From positions 1 to 64,000 of the forward strand of contig CAYIZP010000006.1 in NCBI GenBank assembly GCA_964367905.1: DNA of 64,000 nt, read 5' to 3'. Source of the stretch: CAUPWF01 sp964367905 (GTDB lineage Bacteria; Bacillota; Clostridia; Lachnospirales; Lachnospiraceae). Below, piece after piece: positions 53,071 through 62,243 of the stretch. The notes below the pieces were generated by a model. The model had not been told where the DNA came from, did no database searches, and was given only the letters and a program-made list of their open reading frames with translations. Position 1 is the first letter of the stretch. Every line of letters begins with the position of its first letter. The translations under genes were made by a program, and so were the position numbers.

Positions 53071-55155
53071 TTACTTATCCTCTGTATCTTCACTGCTTTC
53101 TTCGTTCGATTCGGCTTCCCGCACTTCTTCAGCTATTTCTCCTTCTTCTACTACTTGCGCTTCCTCGTTTGCTTCTACTTCCATGACTACTTCAGAATCT
53201 GATTTTTTCTCTAGTCTTGTCTTTTCTTCCTTCTTATCATCTTCTGGTTCTGGAATTCCTTCTACCTCGCGATAAATCTTCATAAATTCTTTCCCAGTAA
53301 TGGTTTCTTTCTCAATTAGGAATTCTGCAATCTTGTCTAAAGCTTCTCTATGATCGGAAAGTAATCTCTTAGCCTCCTCATAAGATTCTTTGAGTATCTT
53401 CATAACTTCCGCATCAATCTCAGCCGCCGTAGCATCTCCACAGTTGGCAACTGCTCTTCCATCTAGGTATCTATGTTTCACGGACTCAAGACCGATGAGG
53501 CCGAATTTCTTCGACATACCGTATTGTGTTACCATGCTTCTCGCAATCTGTGTCGCTCGTTCAATATCATTTGACGCGCCTGTCGTCACAGTTTCAAATA
53601 CCAACTCCTCTGCTGCACGTCCGCCCAAGAATCCCACCAACATTGCTTCTAACTCTTTTTGTGTATTTAGGAATTTCTCCTCCTCTGGAGTCTGCATAAC
53701 ATAACCGAGCGCTCCCATGGTTCTTGGAACAATGGTAATCTTCTGCACTGGCTCTGAATGTTTCTGCAAAGCACTCAATAGCGCATGCCCCACTTCGTGA
53801 TAAGAAACAATTCTGCGTTCCTCCGCACTCATGATTCGATCTTTCTTTTCCTTACCTACTAGTACTACTTCTACGGCCTCGAATAAGTCTGTCTGTGCAA
53901 CCACACCTCTTCCATGCTTCACCGCTGTGATTGCGGCTTCGTTGATCATATTTGCAAGATCCGACCCCACTGCTCCCGATGTTGCTAGGGCAATCGCCTC
54001 TAAATCTACGGTCTCGTCCATCTTCACATCTTTCGCATGTACTTTTAAAATATTCACACGACCTTTTAGGTCTGGCTTGTCCACCACAATTCTTCGATCA
54101 AATCGCCCTGGTCTAAGAAGTGCTGGATCTAGAATCTCTGGTCTATTAGTTGCTGCCAGTAACAACAGTCCCTTATTGGTATCAAATCCATCCATTTCTG
54201 CTAGTAACTGATTGAGGGTTTGTTCTCTCTCATCATTGCTTCCCATGGCTGTATCACGACTCTTACCGATTGCATCAATCTCATCGATAAATACAATACA
54301 AGGTGCCATCTTCTGTGCTTCTTTGAATAAATCACGTACGCGTGACGCACCAACCCCTACATACATTTCTACAAATGCAGAACCTGAGAGTGAGAAGAAT
54401 GGTACATTCGCCTCTCCAGCTACCGCCTTTGCTAATAAAGTCTTACCTGTACCTGGAGGTCCCACTAAAAGTGCCCCCTTCGGCAGTTTCGCTCCAATTC
54501 CAGTGTATTTCATCGGATTATGCAAGAAATCTACTACCTCTTGTAGAGATTCTTTCGCTTCATCTTGTCCTGCAACATTCTTAAATGTTACACCAGTTTC
54601 TTTCTCTACGTATAATTTAGCATTGTTTTTTCCAACACCCATCATGCCCCCACCCGAGGACATTTTTCTTATAAATACATTGAACAGTACTACTAATAAA
54701 ATAATAGGCAAGAACATGCTTAGCAAACTCAAGACCATATTAGTAGTCGAACTCTCCATCGATCCTTCAAATACTAACTCTGAATTCTCGTCCGCTTCTT
54801 CTAGTCGAGAAATCAGTTCTGAATCACCGACCATCACTGTATAGTATTCTGTAACAAATGTTTCTGGGTCTACTTCCTTTGGTGTAATGTAGATTTCACC
54901 ACGTCCCATGTCCATTACTACTTTCTCGATGCTCTCGGACTCTAGCATGTCTAGAAACTCATTATACGGGATTTCTTTTGCCGAAGTACCTTGCATAAAT
55001 TGATACATCCCTAATAGCAAGCATGCCGTAATTAATGTAGTCAATATAATAATCGTATAATTCTGCTTATTGTTATTATTTTTGTTGTTATTATTATTGT
55101 TATTATTTTTGTTGTTATTATTATCTTGGTTACCGTTTTGCCGATTGTTATTCAT
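53071..55155 (-). CDS. ftsH: ATP-dependent zinc metalloprotease FtsH
   Basis: This membrane AAA+ protease degrades membrane and regulatory proteins. It shows two membrane helices (about 36-55 and 135-155), Walker A GPPGTGKT (near 230), Walker B CIVFIDEID, the SRH with NRPEILDPALLRPGRFDRR and the zinc site HEVGH (near 452; HEAGH in most). The N-terminal 35 residues are nearly all Asn with a few Lys/Gln, and the C-terminal 60 are strongly acidic. Length 694 aa is slightly above average. It has its own promoter. Confidence 0.97.
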   Translation of the reverse strand: MNNNRQNGNQDNNNNKNNNNNNNNKNNNNKQNYTIIILTTLITACLLLGMYQFMQGTSAKEIPYNEFLDMLESESIEKVVMDMGRGEIYITPKEVDPETFVTEYYTVMVGDSELISRLEEADENSELVFEGSMESSTTNMVLSLLSMFLPIILLVVLFNVFIRKMSSGGGMMGVGKNNAKLYVEKETGVTFKNVAGQDEAKESLQEVVDFLHNPMKYTGIGAKLPKGALLVGPPGTGKTLLAKAVAGEANVPFFSLSGSAFVEMYVGVGASRVRDLFKEAQKMAPCIVFIDEIDAIGKSRDTAMGSNDEREQTLNQLLAEMDGFDTNKGLLLLAATNRPEILDPALLRPGRFDRRIVVDKPDLKGRVNILKVHAKDVKMDETVDLEAIALATSGAVGSDLANMINEAAITAVKHGRGVVAQTDLFEAVEVVLVGKEKKDRIMSAEERRIVSYHEVGHALLSALQKHSEPVQKITIVPRTMGALGYVMQTPEEEKFLNTQKELEAMLVGFLGGRAAEELVFETVTTGASNDIERATQIARSMVTQYGMSKKFGLIGLESVKHRYLDGRAVANCGDATAAEIDAEVMKILKESYEEAKRLLSDHREALDKIAEFLIEKETITGKEFMKIYREVEGIPEPEDDKKEEKTRLEKKSDSEVVMEVEANEEAQVVEEGEIAEEVREAESNEESSEDTEDK

Positions 55156-55181
55156 TGTCTCCTCCTATTCGTACTTTTCTT

Positions 55182-55210
55182 ATTATATGTTTATTCTGAC
55201 AATTAATCAA
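55182..55210 (-). promoter_or_regulatory. Promoter of ftsH
   Basis: On the minus strand TTGATT (55210-55205), 17 bases and a perfect TATAAT (55187-55182), followed by AGGAGGAG before the ATG. Confidence 0.7.
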
Positions 55211-55246
55211 CCAATTTTTTCTAAAAATTCTGTGTCCTATTACAGA

Positions 55247-55288
55247 AATAAGGATGATCTCCTAATCTATCAAGAGTTCATCCTTATT
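55247..55288 (-). terminator. Hairpin behind the DUF5057-like gene
   Basis: AATAAGGATGA (55247-55257) pairs with TCATCCTTATT (55278-55288) over a 20-base loop. It lies ten bases behind the stop of the giant gene. The T tail is short, so termination strength is uncertain. Confidence 0.6.
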
Positions 55289-55298
55289 GTCATCCTTG

Positions 55299-58200
55299 TT
55301 AATTTAAATCCTGTAATCCTAGCTTCGAGAGCGTCAATGGATCAGACAATCCCTTCAATGACTCTTCCTCTGGAATAGTTGTAGTAACTTCTAAGTATAG
55401 TTTCATATTATGATTATCTTGTAGTTGTTCCAGTATTTCTTCTGATAAATAATACTCATACATAGTTTCATTCTCTAGTGTTACATCACCGCTCACTTCA
55501 CTTCCAGACGCGCTCTTTATCTTCATATCACCTTGTGATATTCTAGCATAGTACACTTCATCTCCAGAAGGATCTTCCACTTCAATCATATCCCCAGACT
55601 CTAATCTATAGTAAGTTTGCCCCTCAATTATAGCTGTTGTTTCGTAATACAATGCAACTTGAACTTTTTTATTTAGGTCTAGGTTGCTGTCTTTTATCTG
55701 GAAATCTAACATAGTTCCTGAAAATTCTCCGGATTCTGCAATCCCTGGCAAGATAAGCTGATCATCATACTCATATCCCGCATCATTCTCATTAAATTCT
55801 GTTAAAAGATAAAAATCTGTGATTGTAGATCCATGCTCATCTAGGAATTCTGCTTCTGGAGCGGATACCGATACCCGATATGCAGCGATTATTGTATTGA
55901 TAAAAAGTTCAGCTTCTGCTTCCGTTGTTTTTTCATAGCTTGCAGTTCCCACACCATGCCCTGCTCCCGTATAAGTTACATTTCCTATATTATAAATATA
56001 ATAACTATTGATTGCATCATTGTAACCATGTCTATAGGTATCTGCGGAGGAGCTACCATCGTCTGTAAGACAATACCATACCACAATATCTTCTGTATTC
56101 ATATTTAGCTGATACCACTGATGATGAGTCTCTGCAATGTCTAATGTCTGTGCAGTATTATCCCCCAGTGCAAACTCACCTACATTAACATCATATGGAT
56201 AAGAGGTCACCGCTCCTTTATTTACTTGAGAAACCGCCCCTGTAGTTGCAAATGAACCATCTCTAATGTAGGATGTTTGTGTCGGATATTTTTGACTTGA
56301 ATATACTCTATGCGACATCATAGAATATCCATTGTATGCTTGGGTTTGAGCAACCGTTGCTTCACGATTGGAATCGTGGTCATACGCAATTCCATAGCCA
56401 GCTGCTTTGATCTGATCTTCCACTTCCTGTGTCATTCCCTCATAACCACTGGCTACATAATGGGTTCCATTTTTATTCGCGTCTGCAACATAGGAATATT
56501 TGGAATAACCAAATTGGTCACTTACTACTCCATATGGATCTTGTCCCGACTTTCCTCGATTCAAAACAGTCAAATAATAGCTAGAATAGTATGTTGTACT
56601 ATTTACTTGATGACTGGAACCATTATCCATAGGATACAAGTATGCCGGAACATTTTCATTGGAAACGTTATCATGACTAAACAAGGTCGCCTTCCCAGAA
56701 TCAATAAATTCGTTGATCTGATCCGATACACTTCGACTAAATCCATCATAAGAGTCTGTTCTACCATAGGATTCTTGAAGTCCCATCAATATCATATTGA
56801 TATCTTGTTCTTCAATGTAATCTAATAAAGCCTTTACTTCTTCCCCCTCTGCTGCCACTGCTTCGGCATCTGTTTGCATCTGATTTAAATCCGTAATCGT
56901 TTTCTCAATGATATTGATGTCATAAATTGCACTTACCTCTATAATTTTATTGTCAAATACACTCGGAAGCCCATCTGGAGCTTTTCCTGTAGAATCCGAC
57001 CCTGCAATCTGAAGCACATTGATTACGATATCATTCTTTGGTTTTCGATAAGTGATTCCAGTCTGGGAATTATGAACCGTCCCATCTGATATCTTCTTCA
57101 CCTCTAACTTCCATGGGATTGCCCCATAGAACTCATTCGGAAGAATACGCTCTACAATATACGTGGAATTGGCAGTCAATTCATTCTCCGCTATCGACTG
57201 TCCTCTTCCTCCCTCAGCCGTTGCTTCATATACCTGTAAATCTGGAATCTGCTCACTCTCTTCAAATTTTCCATCTGCATTTTGGTCGATATAGAGCCTG
57301 GTTTCATAGGTAGTCGTATGTGCCGTTGGGTCTGTCGCATTACGAATCTCAAATTCAAATCTTAAAGAATCCTCAATCAACGATTTCCCTAGCGCCTCAA
57401 CAGAATCTCCAACATACTCCTCAGGCATTCCCTCCTCTGTGAATACTATCTCTGGTTTCGATAAGTTCAGATATTGCACAATGGTAGCTGAATTTGACTC
57501 TGCTTGACCAGCAGACATTACATTTTCTCTCCATCTCGCTTCATTTAGAAGTTGATACATATAAGAACTATTATCCACCCTATCTTCATGAATACCCATT
57601 CCAATATCTGGAGTTTCCGGGATTTCTAATGTCCCGCCCCCTCCTTGTGATGTTCCTACTCCTGCCTCAACAATAGACACCTTTTGGGACGTTAGTTGTC
57701 CTCGTGCAGCTAGAGGTGAATTGGAGTTAAACTCAGTATAGACGGAATTATCTCCCATTGTTACCATACACAAATATTCCTTTTCAGTACTGTCAACCGC
57801 TAAAACACTGGAGGTAGCACCTATCATTGCTACATACTCCCCACCCTCATCTATTTCATACCATTGGTATTCATAGGATAAATCATCAAAATATTTAGGG
57901 TCTGGAATATTCTTGTTCCCACCTCTAGCAACCAAACTCGGTGTAGCAGTAAGCTCATATCCTCTCTCCGTTTTCACTGATGTAGTCACCACCGACATGT
58001 CGTATCGTGCTGTATCCACTTCTTTTGACCCTATTTTACCATCTACCGTTGGAGTTGCAGCATAGAAAGGACCCATAGGTATCGCTCCATCTGGTTGGAA
58101 ATCTAATCCACGACGGTCGCTTACAAATTGTAGAGTCTCTCCATCTATTTCCACCTCGAATACGCACATATATCCCTGAACAGACCTCGCTACAAGTGGT

Positions 58201-61103
58201 CCCGATAACATACTCCATCCTTCACTAAGGTTTTCTTCAACACTGACCTGATAAAATTTTGACGTCTCCTTTAGTACCTCCGTATAAGTTGAATAACCTG
58301 TATACCAGGTTGCACTCTTTATGCCAGCTCCTTCTGGTAATTCAAAGTTCAATGATGCTGTGGTAGAGTAGCTGCCCGCCTTACTTGTTGCATCCCATGT
58401 AATCTCATCGACTGTGCGTAATGCTCCATAGTCTGCACTCTCTTGATACCCATCTGGGAATCTAATCGGGTCTGATGGGATGGCAGCGATACCCGAACTC
58501 TCGACTTTCATCACATCACTCTTTACACTCTGAATCAGTTGATTCGCTTCCATAAGAGATAACTCACAATAATACATTCCGTCTTCTTGACATCTATAAT
58601 AATCGTAATTTGCCCCTTCAATCATTACATTGTCTTTATACCATTGGTACTTCAATGTATATGGTGTATCTTCCACTGCCTCTATCTCAGTAACAGAGAG
58701 CAGTACTGTTCCATCTTCACTGCTAGTGGATTCTAATTGAACACTTACGCTTTGTGCTGGTCTTGAAGTGTCTTCTGCTGCAACCAATTCATCTTCTATG
58801 ATAATTGGAAATCCCGAATTCGCAAAATTAATCAGTTCTTCGTATTTGCTCGGTGTCAAATCCAAACCTGAAAAACGAGCATTGAAATTGCTAGCCGTAC
58901 TAACAAATGGATAGACATCGACTGTTCCCCAAACTCCCGTACTACTCCCAAAAGCATTGACCGTCTTCAATCCCCCAGTCGTTGAATAGTCGGAGTCTAA
59001 AATCCCTGCAATATTCTTCGAGTGAGTCATGGTATCTCCAATATTGGTATAATACAATCCATCCATACCATTGTCGTTATAATCCGGATGTCCATTCAAT
59101 AAGTTGAATCCTTTATCACTCGCCCCGATATATACCATATCGTATTCTTCTGTAATATCCTCGATTTTACCAATAAATTCTGTAATCGGCATGGTTGTAA
59201 TAATAATATCATCCGCAGTCTCTCCATCATAAGAGGCATCTAATCCCGATCCTTCTATCCATCCTGCCACCGTTGTTTCCGTGAGCTCACTCTTAATCTG
59301 TCCAGAACCAAGCCCTGAAATTGTCTCTGTGCTAGTAGTTCCATTCCATATAGGTTGTACTTCCAATACTTGAACACTATCTTTTTCACTATCCATTCTT
59401 CGCTGTGGGTAGTTGATGATATGTCGAAGTGAGGTTGCAACCGATACTTCCACTGGTAAAAGCGTGGCACCAGTTACCTCTCTCAAAAAATTATCATCAT
59501 TAATTTCTTGGTAAACCTGATGGAAAGCGCTATATGCTACTTCATACTCCACGGTTTCGAATACATCTTGAAATGTAGGGGATACCAATGGCTTTTCTTC
59601 CAATACCATAAATGAATTATTTACTGCATCAGAGGATGTGCCAATTGTCATCTTCACTTCTCTAACAAAGCTTCCTATATTTGTTTCCCTTGCAATCTCC
59701 CCCTCTACATACAAAGGAGTCACAATCTCCGCCGTTGTTGTTTTTGCTTTTAGGTGTGCTATTAGTTCCGAAGACAAGTCATTCGTTGCATCATAACTAG
59801 TAGTCGTTCCATATCCATTCGTAATTAAGATGAAATCCGCCACTTCAATTAATTCCTTAGTCACCTCACTTGGAAGAACACTATCCACTACAATTGGAAA
59901 ACCTTCTGCAAATGCTTCTGTCCCATCGTCGAATACTCCATATCGAAACCAATTATTGTTGATGAATCCACTATCCACAAATAAACTGCTATAAATAACG
60001 GTATTCAATGGGGCAGCAACTTCTCCCTCTGCCACACTATAAGCGCCGTTCCCTGTTCCAACATACTCATACTTCGCATTCAACGATTTAAAATATCCTG
60101 CTTCGCCTGAATCAACATTCGTAAATCCACTCCCCATCACTGCATAAGGATGTGTAGACTCCGAATATGTCGTTTCTGGGCGTCCCATCGCTTCCCCGAT
60201 ATAATAAGTTTCCCCCAAATCAAGTTCAAATCCCGATTCCAACATTTCTTCTACGGTAGAAGGGAATTTCCCATAATATTGCCAAGCATCACTTTCGTCT
60301 TTCGTAAAAATCAGTTTATCCTTGAGTAGTGTGACTAGTTCTTCATCCGACAAACTATTTAATGGTACTATTATTGCTGGGGCTCCTTCTGGTTCATCCC
60401 CCCAATATCCTCCTGTAGGTGCTGTCTCTCCTGTTAACCATAATTGCTTGGAAAAAGTCATATTATAATAGTAATATCCAGATGTATCATATGATCCTTG
60501 ATCTGTGGTCCTTACCTCATCGATAACTTGTTTATATTCGCCTGTTTCTCCATCTGCAACAAGCTCATAGGTTGCTTCAATCTGAGAAAAATCTCCAGCT
60601 CCTGCTCCTTGGTAGGAAAAAATAATCTCCAATTGCTCTTCTTTTTTTTCTCCATAAACAAGTTCTTCATACCCATCCCCGCGATTCGTTTCCCATGGAT
60701 AACTCTCACGATAGCCGCCTTTTTTCGTTAATGGGGTACTCTCATCTGCACCCAAAAGACCCTCTCCCTCAAGCTCCACTAGCAAAGCATTCATATAGTT
60801 CATTCGCTCCTGAGGTGTCTCTTTTTCCATTAAGTTGGATTTCCAGTCAAATGGCTCCTCACCTGGTATATAATATCCGACACTTCCACTACCTGCTTCT
60901 GGTATAATCTCAAGAATATTATAAGGATTCTCAGCCGTGACTTGGGATTTTATCTCTTCAATTCCACTCAATGATAAATAGTCTTTCTCGCCAGAAGCGA
61001 CCGATCCTTGCCCTATAAAAATCATGGCAGACAAAGCCACAACCACCAATGCAACCCCAATACTCATTATCATCTTTTTGACATTCCATCTTAACTGTTT
61101 CAT
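55299..61103 (-). CDS. Giant secreted DUF5057-like protein
   Basis: The 1934-residue protein has a basic N-terminus and one hydrophobic segment (about 10-32), so it is exported or membrane-anchored. Near residue 60 it reads NPYNILEIIPEAGSGSVGYY followed by PGEEPFDWK, as in DUF5057 proteins. Two Ig-like stretches with YQWY are seen near 821 and 1078. A later part (INVLQIAG to NRGKSGQDPYGV, about 1365-1540) looks like a second copy of the same kind of fold. No catalytic motif or LPXTG sorting signal is recognised. ATG 61103 has GGGAG six bases upstream. It is the last gene of a pseudopilin cluster and may be a substrate or tip partner of it. Confidence 0.7.
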   Translation of the reverse strand: MKQLRWNVKKMIMSIGVALVVVALSAMIFIGQGSVASGEKDYLSLSGIEEIKSQVTAENPYNILEIIPEAGSGSVGYYIPGEEPFDWKSNLMEKETPQERMNYMNALLVELEGEGLLGADESTPLTKKGGYRESYPWETNRGDGYEELVYGEKKEEQLEIIFSYQGAGAGDFSQIEATYELVADGETGEYKQVIDEVRTTDQGSYDTSGYYYYNMTFSKQLWLTGETAPTGGYWGDEPEGAPAIIVPLNSLSDEELVTLLKDKLIFTKDESDAWQYYGKFPSTVEEMLESGFELDLGETYYIGEAMGRPETTYSESTHPYAVMGSGFTNVDSGEAGYFKSLNAKYEYVGTGNGAYSVAEGEVAAPLNTVIYSSLFVDSGFINNNWFRYGVFDDGTEAFAEGFPIVVDSVLPSEVTKELIEVADFILITNGYGTTTSYDATNDLSSELIAHLKAKTTTAEIVTPLYVEGEIARETNIGSFVREVKMTIGTSSDAVNNSFMVLEEKPLVSPTFQDVFETVEYEVAYSAFHQVYQEINDDNFLREVTGATLLPVEVSVATSLRHIINYPQRRMDSEKDSVQVLEVQPIWNGTTSTETISGLGSGQIKSELTETTVAGWIEGSGLDASYDGETADDIIITTMPITEFIGKIEDITEEYDMVYIGASDKGFNLLNGHPDYNDNGMDGLYYTNIGDTMTHSKNIAGILDSDYSTTGGLKTVNAFGSSTGVWGTVDVYPFVSTASNFNARFSGLDLTPSKYEELINFANSGFPIIIEDELVAAEDTSRPAQSVSVQLESTSSEDGTVLLSVTEIEAVEDTPYTLKYQWYKDNVMIEGANYDYYRCQEDGMYYCELSLMEANQLIQSVKSDVMKVESSGIAAIPSDPIRFPDGYQESADYGALRTVDEITWDATSKAGSYSTTASLNFELPEGAGIKSATWYTGYSTYTEVLKETSKFYQVSVEENLSEGWSMLSGPLVARSVQGYMCVFEVEIDGETLQFVSDRRGLDFQPDGAIPMGPFYAATPTVDGKIGSKEVDTARYDMSVVTTSVKTERGYELTATPSLVARGGNKNIPDPKYFDDLSYEYQWYEIDEGGEYVAMIGATSSVLAVDSTEKEYLCMVTMGDNSVYTEFNSNSPLAARGQLTSQKVSIVEAGVGTSQGGGGTLEIPETPDIGMGIHEDRVDNSSYMYQLLNEARWRENVMSAGQAESNSATIVQYLNLSKPEIVFTEEGMPEEYVGDSVEALGKSLIEDSLRFEFEIRNATDPTAHTTTYETRLYIDQNADGKFEESEQIPDLQVYEATAEGGRGQSIAENELTANSTYIVERILPNEFYGAIPWKLEVKKISDGTVHNSQTGITYRKPKNDIVINVLQIAGSDSTGKAPDGLPSVFDNKIIEVSAIYDINIIEKTITDLNQMQTDAEAVAAEGEEVKALLDYIEEQDINMILMGLQESYGRTDSYDGFSRSVSDQINEFIDSGKATLFSHDNVSNENVPAYLYPMDNGSSHQVNSTTYYSSYYLTVLNRGKSGQDPYGVVSDQFGYSKYSYVADANKNGTHYVASGYEGMTQEVEDQIKAAGYGIAYDHDSNREATVAQTQAYNGYSMMSHRVYSSQKYPTQTSYIRDGSFATTGAVSQVNKGAVTSYPYDVNVGEFALGDNTAQTLDIAETHHQWYQLNMNTEDIVVWYCLTDDGSSSADTYRHGYNDAINSYYIYNIGNVTYTGAGHGVGTASYEKTTEAEAELFINTIIAAYRVSVSAPEAEFLDEHGSTITDFYLLTEFNENDAGYEYDDQLILPGIAESGEFSGTMLDFQIKDSNLDLNKKVQVALYYETTAIIEGQTYYRLESGDMIEVEDPSGDEVYYARISQGDMKIKSASGSEVSGDVTLENETMYEYYLSEEILEQLQDNHNMKLYLEVTTTIPEEESLKGLSDPLTLSKLGLQDLN

Positions 61104-61114
61104 CAATTTCTCCC

Positions 61115-61711
61115 TTAATTCATATCACGCACTGTATCTAAGAGTATTTCTACCTCAGAATGATAGTATATCTTATTTCTCATCGCAAAAATCTGTTCCC
61201 CTTCATAGACCGCTCCCTGGTAATCAAAATCCATACCGATTCCGATCTGTGGAAGCATTTCATTCAGTGCCACATCCCCTATATCCACGGTGAAGTCCGT
61301 CATATAATTTGCCATGATATCATCATTTTCTTTTACATCCTTTATAAATCTCTCTAACGTATCCATATCGGATTCATTTAGAATTTCCCCATATTTCAAG
61401 ATTTCTCCATCCAAACGGAAACTATGTATCGCGTACTTGACTTCTCTTGTATCATCGGGAATCACATTAATTAACCATAGTATTCCCTCCGAATCATCCC
61501 ATGCAATCCCCCCATTGCAATCAATCACATAAGACTCTACCTGCTCCGTGGCTAGTTGCGATTCATATTGTACTTTTACATCCTTATCAATGTAATTATA
61601 CATACGTGCTCCCGATACCATCAACTCACTTACACATATTGCAACCAATGCCATGACTGCCATTGCAACAATCAATTCTACTAGGGAGATACCTCTATTA
61701 TTTATTCTCAT
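61115..61711 (-). CDS. Pseudopilin (PilW/GspJ-like minor pilin)
   Basis: The N-terminus MRINNRGISLVELIVAMAVM is a type III signal: cleavage after Gly7, then Ile in place of the usual Phe at +1 and Glu at +5, followed by a long hydrophobic helix (about 9-31). The remaining 165 residues are a soluble domain with an acidic character. It belongs to the prepilin-type cleavage/methylation family and resembles minor pseudopilins of the PilW/GspJ class in size. It lies 11 bases upstream of the giant gene and 11 downstream of another pseudopilin. Confidence 0.85.
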   Translation of the reverse strand: MRINNRGISLVELIVAMAVMALVAICVSELMVSGARMYNYIDKDVKVQYESQLATEQVESYVIDCNGGIAWDDSEGILWLINVIPDDTREVKYAIHSFRLDGEILKYGEILNESDMDTLERFIKDVKENDDIMANYMTDFTVDIGDVALNEMLPQIGIGMDFDYQGAVYEGEQIFAMRNKIYYHSEVEILLDTVRDMN

Positions 61712-61722
61712 CTTCTTCCCTC

Positions 61723-62232
61723 CTAGCTTTGGCCAACTCCAAAATACCCTGTAGTCTGAACGATTTCTATCTCATAGCTTCTATCTCCGCCCTCAAAACT
61801 AAGACCAATTATACCATCTACATTTATCGTCAAATCACTTGGGTCGAGCAGTAGTTTTCCCGTCTCTCTGTCAAACGTAATTTCCAAATCCGCCGTTACT
61901 TCTTGTTTGGAACCGTTTTCAAATAGATAGAAAACTTCTATGCTTCCCTCGCCCAAACCTTCGGCTTGTTCCTCATTTTCATCTATCTTCAATCTTCCAG
62001 TATAGTCTCCTTTATTCGGATCATAATCTAGGGTGATACTCGGCTCCCCTCTTCCACTTACCGTAGCAACTTTTCCCTCTGCCATGAGAGAAAAAAACAC
62101 ATCACTTGCCTCGTTTGCTCTGCTCGAATATACAAGTGTGAGAAAGCTTGTTGCTACCACGGCTACAATCGCAAGAATCGCAATGACTACGATTAACTCT
62201 ACCAAGGTAAATCCTCTGTTATTCAACTTCAA
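61723..62232 (-). CDS. Pseudopilin (GspH/PilE-like), TTG start
   Basis: The N-terminus KLNNRGFTLVELIVVIAILA is a classical prepilin signal (RG/FTLVE) followed by one helix. The start is TTG 62232, seven bases behind GGAGG; the longer open frame into the previous gene is a shadow. From there the length is 169 aa. The C-terminal domain has beta-rich, acidic sequence ending QTTGYFGVGQS. A prepilin peptidase and assembly ATPase are needed and would have to lie outside this window. It sits between two other exported-protein genes of the cluster. Confidence 0.88.
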   Translation of the reverse strand: MKLNNRGFTLVELIVVIAILAIVAVVATSFLTLVYSSRANEASDVFFSLMAEGKVATVSGRGEPSITLDYDPNKGDYTGRLKIDENEEQAEGLGEGSIEVFYLFENGSKQEVTADLEITFDRETGKLLLDPSDLTINVDGIIGLSFEGGDRSYEIEIVQTTGYFGVGQS

Positions 62233-62243
62233 TTGGCTTCCTC

